Assembly (NCBI GenBank): GCA_958299035.1
Contig: CATQJL010000305.1
Coordinates: forward strand, 30,827,733 to 30,891,732
Source: Cylicocyclus nassatus
Lineage: Eukaryota > Nematoda > Chromadorea > Rhabditida > Strongylidae
DNA length: 64,000 nucleotides
Direction of reading: 5' to 3'
Shown: one piece after another, positions 57,914 through 64,000 of the stretch
Numbering within the stretch: position 1 is the first letter of the stretch
How the letters are laid out: each line of letters begins with the position of its first letter
Notes under the pieces: model-generated
Database searches by the model: none
What the model saw: only the letters and a program-made list of their open reading frames with translations
What the model was told of the DNA's origin: nothing
Program-made: the position numbers and the translations under genes

Positions 57914-58747
57914 TCTTATATATAAAGCTGAATGTCTGTTTGTATGTATGTCTGTCTGTCTGTCTGTATGTATGTATGTCTGTGTGTACGTATGTTCCGA
58001 ATAGAAAATTCCATTTCTGAACCGATCCGGACCAAACTTGGCACACATACACTTCGGGCACCGGCGGGTGTCATAGGCTACTTTTCGTCATCGATCGATA
58101 TCGATTTTATCGATTTTTATCGATTTTTTTGCTGAGTTCACCTACGGGGCTGGGAGTTGGCACAGGGGGTAATCGAGCATGGGAATTCCGAAAACAATAT
58201 TGGTTTTCAAGATTACCGATTACTTTTATCGATTTTATCGATTTTTTTGCAAAGTTTGAGCTACGGGGCTGGGAGTTGGCACAGGGGGGTAATCGAGCAT
58301 GCTGATCATCCCCAAGGGGGGTGATCAGCATGCTCGATTACACCCCTGTGCCAAATTCCAGCCCCCTAGCTCAAATTTTCAAAAAATCGATAAAATCGAT
58401 AAAAGTAATGGACGATCTTGAAAACTAATATTGTATTCGTAATCTGCATGCTCGATTACCCCCTGTGCAAACTCCCAGCCCCGCATGTCAAAATTTACAA
58501 AAAATCGATAAAATCAATAAAAGTAATCGATAATTCTGAAAACTAATATTGTATTCGGAATCCCATGCTCACTTCCCCCCCTGTGCCAACTCCTAGCCCT
58601 GTAGGTGAACTCTGCAAAAAAATCGATAAAAATCGGTAAAATCGACATCGATCGATAACGAAAAGTGGACTGTGACACCCGCCGGGGCCCGAAGTGTATG
58701 TGTGCCAAGTTTGGTCCGGATACGGCGGAGCCGGGTAAGCCAGCTAG
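57914..58747 (+). mobile_element. Helitron/Helentron-like non-autonomous element, copy 2
   Basis: An 834-bp element from TCTTATATATAAAGCTGAAT to GGGTAAGCCAGCTAG, with T after it. Termini and subterminal arms match copy 1 at 53548. The interior is expanded by about three tandem units of roughly 115 bp, each with AAAATCGATAAAATC, AAACTAATATTGTATTCG and a CATGCTC...CCCCCTGTGC block. No Rep/helicase coding capacity. Confidence 0.75.
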
Positions 58748-59471
58748 TTAGAAAGTATTATAGATGAATTTTCCTTCTTAATGTCATGTTTTGTAAACAA
58801 AGACGTTCACGTAGGGAGTAGTTACGTTTTTTTTCTTCAAAATTATGAGGACAGAACGATTGAATCAACTCAATAAGTTGGCGAAAATCTCCAAGTGACT
58901 AAGTCATGAATAATTTTAATTTGCAATGCTCTTGATTAAAAGAGACTCAAGTGCAAGTACGAATGACAAGGAAGACTAGATGCAAAGGTTCTGATTCAAA
59001 AAAGAACACGGTATCTCTTACCATTTCTTGACTATCTGGCGAAAGAGAAAGGTCGGATGGCCTTCCTGGAAATTAAGTGGTAAATTGAACATAAGTAAAC
59101 TGATAAAAACAAACCAAAACTTACCAATTTTTGCTTCTATCTAAAACCTTCAAGGAAAATCGAATATCAGGCAAAAATAGTGTGCTTTCATAAATATCAG
59201 TCAACGCCCTTCCTTTGCAGTTCTCGAAAAAATCCGCGTGATCTATCCGACTAATCCGATGCAAATGCTCTCGGATTCCAAAGTGCGTACATACGCACCG
59301 GCGGCGACGTAGCTGTTAAGAACAAAATGCTACTCACACTCCATTAAGGTGATTGCTGCCCGTAGCGCAAATCTTCTTTAGGCAGATCTTAATACTTATA
59401 TTAAAGGAGTCAATTAGTAGTGGACGGTAGTCATTCCGCATAGCTCTCATCCATCGCACCTGTCCTGCCCG
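58748..59471. other. 5' flank of the receptor cyclase gene
   Basis: No coding exon found. The promoter is presumably here, but I see no distinct TATA box or splice-leader acceptor that fixes the transcript start. Confidence 0.4.
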
Positions 59472-62400
59472 ATGATGGTTGGAAGCTGCTCAACTCGCTG
59501 GAGATTCCAACTTGCATTCCTTATTTTCTTGATTATATCGCCCTTCAGTAATGGAGTAAAGGTTTGTGGAAATTTTCTTCTCTGTGTAGACAGTTTGAGA
59601 TTTGATTGGTGGAAAATGAGATCTTTTGTGGAATTCTAGTACAGTGAAACTAAAGTATTTTCTACTCTTATATTTCCACTTGTCTGTCTAGGATACGTTA
59701 AATATGCTTCTCTCCCATCAGAGTATCTTGAAAAGGTTTGATGTAACAATCATAACTTTTATTCACTTTAGAAACTTATTCTGATAATCAGATGTCTTTC
59801 ATTTGTAAATAACACTATTCATGAATTTAGTTTTTATCTTATTTATTTATTTATTTTTATTTACTGCGCAAAAATTGCGCATTCGACTGGGAATTATAGC
59901 ATTCAAAACTGACCACTTTTAGCTATTGCCAACAATCACTGAAACGAGCCAGTTCGTGCCATATAGTCCCTATCTATAACTTACTCTAACTGGCATAATT
60001 ACATTTATCTGAAAGTTCCAATCTTTTCAAACCAGGTCATCGCTCCCTTTCCTTTGGAACCATTCTAGCTATTCTTACGAATGTTTTGCATAGAAGAAGC
60101 AGAGTAGGCTCCAAATTAACTCGCCCTATTTGATTTCTGAGAGCAAACTTTGCTCTCTCGCAAAAGTCCTATAAATAGACACGACTTAGAAGAGCTTGAG
60201 CTGCGGGTCACTGACGTAGTTCTCGTCTGATCTTGGATTTGTATTTCCTTTGGAAGCTCTCGACGATTCTGAACGCACCCAAGATGTGCGTGGAGAGCGT
60301 AGGAGGGAGATTTAGAATTATGCGAATTTATAAGATTCTCAGAAGTGCAGGTAAGAGTGGAGGATTAGCAATGAAAGCAGGGCACCATTATTTCCTTACC
60401 TATTCCCCGCACAAACGTAGAGTAGTCAACTGATCAAGAATCTTTCGAACAAATATACTGTCATTTTGATTATATGTATATGGCAAATAGTGCGAGAGAA
60501 ACTGAGAATGTTCCAACCTTAAACTGCTTTTACTAGTTTAGGAACTGCACCACCTGAGAAGTATCTGAAGTCTTTCACTTCTAGGTCCGCGTTGGTCACA
60601 TCGGAGCCGTTGGTTATATGAAAAATGGTGAGAAAATCTTGGAAATTTCTCGAAAGGAACTTTGGAACGATGGAGTGCTCGACGAGGATTTCGACATAGA
60701 GTTAGTTCCTCTTGCTCCCACCATAAAATAATTACGCGAACGTAGCGAAGATTGAATTCGAAGATTTTAGACGCTTTAGGCGATAATGCGCGTTAACGTG
60801 ATTGAGCAACGTTAGCATGTATGCGATAAGCTTCTCAGTTAGTCAGGAGATTACGGTAGTAAGGCGATAGCGGTGCTACAGGAACGAAATTTCGCGCGTC
60901 ACTTGTATTCTTATTTATTTATCATTTTGAAACTCAAAACTTGCTGATGATCTTCCTTGTTCATTAGTAAAAAAGCTTTTTTGATGCCTATCAGACGCGA
61001 CCGAGGCAATCGAACAAACAAAAATTTTACGAAATTTTTTATATCACTTTTAGGCCACTGTACATTACCACCGAAAACGGAAACCTTACCTTATGAGACC
61101 TTACAAAATTTAAGATTTCACAAAATGGTCTTTGTTACTTAGGATATTTGCTTGAGGAGTGCACAGTGCCTCTTGTCAAATTCTAAACTGACCCATAATA
61201 ACAAATAACTTTGAATGACAATAAGAAGATTGATCTCTTACTAAAATTAGGATGTAATCCTGCGCTACTCTCTCGTGATCATGTGGAAAGCTTCATTTTC
61301 TTGATATGTTGAAAAATCCTTTGCAATCTAGCTTGATTAATGGTGAACGTGAGATAATCACGGCTAAACGGCAAGACCTCTACATTAGCGAAAACAACTA
61401 CGCTATTAGTACAGTAGGAGCGCAGAAGAACTTGAATGGGTCCACTTACAATCAGAGGAATAAACTTCAGCAAAACACAAAGATACGCTGAATGATAGAC
61501 AAATTCAAGACTAAAGATGTCTCTTGGATTTCCTGTGAAATTGAACAATATTAGATTGATCAATAAGTCATGCATCAAAACTAATATGAACCTTTTATAT
61601 AAGATATTTGCGAAACAATTGAAGTTACGGTGTTTTTAGTAAACCTATGTGTTCATATTTATATGCAGTGAAGGTTTTATTCAAAACAAAACCGGATTGT
61701 GAGTGAAGAACTCGAAAATCGTGACTAGTAGACATATTCGACCCGCGAAACTTTCTCAGTCGAAAGAGTATGCTGTAAACTAATAATTAGAAGTGAACAT
61801 CTAGCATTTTTCTAATCAAAACTCAGAAAATTCGATTTGGCTGTCGGGCAGCATTTGGCCATACAAGGTAGTATGCTCACAACGGTTTCTCAATAGAAAC
61901 GTATTGAAAAGTTTTTGTGACTGCTTCTCTGAATTTTGGCTCAAAAAGTATGCACCTCAATACTCAAACAGGTTCCAGTGAATAAGCAATTTAGAATTAT
62001 CAACCAAATGGGATGTGGTGAAGCTTTCGAAGGTGTAGCCGTCGGTGCAGATATGTATCATGTCCAGAAAGTCCGCGCATTCATTGGGCCATACTGTAAC
62101 GCAGGTAAGCTACAGATTTCTACCATGATTCGTGCAATCGCTACAGTAACCCATTCGCTACAGAACTTGACGCTGTCGCGAAAATGGCAACATTCTGGAA
62201 CGTGCCTATTGTTGGCTACATGGCTTCGTCGAATGCTTTCGCGGATAAGTCTATCTACAAAACGCTAGCAAGAGTTTCGCTCAGAACCACAAATTCACTG
62301 GCAGAAGCAGTTGCTGCTCTTCTGTTACATTACAATTGGGTTAAGGTGAGTTCCATATACAAGAGATACGAACAAAAAAGGAGAATAGTTGTTGTTAGTT

Positions 62401-64000
62401 AGTTAGTCGTTAGTTGTTAGTTGTCAGTTGTTAGTTGTTAGTAGTTAGTTGCTAGTTGTTGGTTGTTGTTAATGTTAGTTGTTGCTTTGTGTTTTTTTCC
62501 TAGTTCAATAGTGAGTTCAGGTGGGATTGGTAACTAACACCGGTACTCTGGCCTTTGAAAGGATGCAAGCATTTGAGGAAGTTTTCCATATGCGCAAGAT
62601 TACAGTTCTAAAAAAGGTAAGCCCTAGCACAGATAATCCTGCAGCGCTACAGTATGGTACCGTAATCCTTCGTGTGAACGGTCGATTGTAACGTGCCTTC
62701 AAGGCGTAGAAGGGGGGGGGGCGTATTCAAAAATTGTCCCATTTGCTTCAGTTCAAGCAACATAAGAGTAAGAAGCTGCCATTCTTACTTGAGTTAGCGC
62801 AGAATTACGGGAACATGTGGTGTATGGGCCCAAAGGGCTTGTACTTAATGTCGACAACATGCGCATCAACAATAAGCACATCGGGACGGTCATCAATCTC
62901 TCGATCACAATCGGGCGCTGATTTACTCTTACAAAGAAGAGCCCGCCACCCGGTTGAGTGCTCTTTATAACGGTAAATCAACGCCCGATTATGATTGGAA
63001 GATGGGTGACGCCCCAAGGTTTCAACTACTAACAAGCTTTCAGTTGTCAGAACTACGTTTCTTACAGAGTAAAAACGATTAAGCTACTATGGTTGTTTAT
63101 CAACATATTGAAATTGGCGATTTTGTTGTCCTTGGCAAAATTTACACTTTAGGTCATGTTCGACGAAAATGCTGATGCAAAAGCAATGTCACAGAGCGGT
63201 TTACTTCAAGAAATGGCAAACAATGCTAGGAGTAAGTTCCTATCGAATAATCACCTGCGGTTCCAGTCGGAAAAGAGTTTTTGCAGTCATCATCTGCATT
63301 TTCTCATCGACTCGCGAGATGTCCAAAGAATTCATGAAAGCCGCATACATGAACAAAATGAACACCCACGACTTCGTCTATATTTTGCCTTGGCTGCAGG
63401 TAATCAACAACTTCAAGAAACACTCAATCTTCAGATGAAACGGAATAATGAGCCAAATATTTCAGACCGAGACTAAAGACGTTTCACCGTGGATTGGCGA
63501 GGACGGCCAAATTCAGCAAAATGTCAAGGATCATTTTGCTAACTCGCTCATTGTAAGTTTGATTTTCGTATGTGCAATTTAGCAGTTACTGCAAGTCAAT
63601 TCCTATTCCAGATAGATGACGTGAACGGCTTTGACGACACTCTTGTGACACCGTTCCGTGAGCGAGTTGAAGCTAATGGAATGACTGTTGATGACCTGGA
63701 TTTGGTAAGAAGCTTAATTGACAAAACATTTTTATTAACCAGCAACTCTACATCAAAGAAAAATCTCAAATAAAAAAACAGCTCAACTACAAATCCAACA
63801 GATCAAGTAATTCCAAATTTCCACAGAATACTTTACAAATTTTTGGAAAAGATCTGAAGGATATTCAAAAACGGAAGAAAAAAGATTCATATCTCATAAC
63901 TAAGAAAAAATTTTCCCCCTTCAGAGGAACGTCTATGGCTACATACACTTGTATGACGCATTGCGATTGTATGCCATAGCTGTCCGAACTTCGATGAACA
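59472..64000 (+). CDS. receptor guanylate cyclase (gcy family), 5' part
   Basis: Membrane receptor predicted to make cGMP; only the N-terminal 347 codons are inside. Exons: 59472-59561, 60585-60700, 61995-62104, 62164-62345, 62521-62616, 63153-63231, 63287-63399, 63466-63552, 63612-63704 and 63925 onward, all in frame. Residues 1-30 form a signal peptide with a leucine/isoleucine core (AFLIFLIISPF). The rest is an ANF-receptor-type ligand-binding ectodomain: VRVGHIGAVGYMKN (about 31-44), GCGEAFEGVAVGADMYH, FIGPYCNAELDAVAKMA, NVPIVGYMASSNAFADKS, LARVSLRTTNSLAEAVAALL, IICIFSSTREMSKEFM, ILPWLQTETKD and IDDVNGFDDTLV. Transmembrane, kinase-homology and cyclase domains lie beyond the edge. My best guess is relation to the C. 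elegans AFD thermosensory set (gcy-8/18/23); a tree is required. The start ATG-ATG is chosen because it gives the signal peptide in phase with exon 2. Confidence 0.93.
62392..62485. repeat. GTTGTTA-type microsatellite in a receptor cyclase intron
   Basis: About 90 bp of GTTAGTT/GTTGTTA variants between exons 4 and 5 of the receptor cyclase. Confidence 0.9.

Noticed and set aside
61972..61994. Receptor cyclase exon 3 starting at the first CAAACAG acceptor (61971)
   Set aside because: With two bases carried from exon 2 this start gives an immediate stop; the TTTAG acceptor at 61994 restores the family sequence in frame.
1..64000. CRISPR array, rRNA operon or spliced-leader RNA gene
   Set aside because: No regularly spaced identical repeats, rRNA landmarks or SL1-like sequence was found on either strand by eye.

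Overview
The window reads as nuclear DNA of a nematode, most likely a non-Caenorhabditis strongylid-type parasite (inference). The evidence is AT-rich DNA, many small exons joined by GTRAGT donors and TTTCAG-like acceptors, introns from tens of bases to over 2 kb, a receptor guanylate cyclase of the worm gcy type, and dense non-autonomous DNA transposons. I see no bacterial genes, rRNA or CRISPR.

Two gene models are firm because every exon keeps the reading frame across consensus splice sites. A complete 14-exon arylsulfatase (484 aa) lies on the minus strand at 13060-23240, with a tRNA-Ala(AGC) nested antisense in its second intron. The first ten exons of a receptor guanylate cyclase lie on the plus strand from 59472 to the window end: signal peptide plus most of the ligand-binding ectodomain. 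A small four-exon plus-strand gene (23256-24864, 151 aa, unnamed) appears to start 15 bp from the sulfatase start in a head-to-head pair. A minus-strand gene of unknown function ends at 37479-38393; one of its junctions needs an unusually short intron. Scattered plus-strand exons between 0.6 and 9.5 kb probably belong to one or more long-intron genes that I could not assemble.

The rest is mostly a transposon graveyard. Left to right: hAT-type MITEs with 8-bp (or near 8-bp) duplications (3.4, 5.3, 9.7 kb); Tc1/mariner-type MITEs with TA duplications (6.6, 11.6, 25.5, 41.1, 41.5, 50.9 kb), one inserted in another at a site whose empty counterpart is also in the window; a 736-bp foldback element directly before a broken Penelope-like retroelement with a GIY-YIG domain (31-33.6 kb); a second hAT family (34.5 and 40.4 kb); Helitron/Helentron-like elements rich in ATCGAT (35.5, 38.6, 42.8, 53.5, 57.9 kb); and a decayed stretch (43.6-47.8 kb) holding a phlebovirus Gc-like envelope remnant of the kind carried by nematode BEL/Pao retrotransposons.

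Other structure includes a 1.2-kb two-length tandem array (52.2-53.4 kb), two clusters of GGGTTCNNGAACCC palindromes (55.5 and 57.3 kb), an AATG-type microsatellite, and at least nine long G/C homopolymers.
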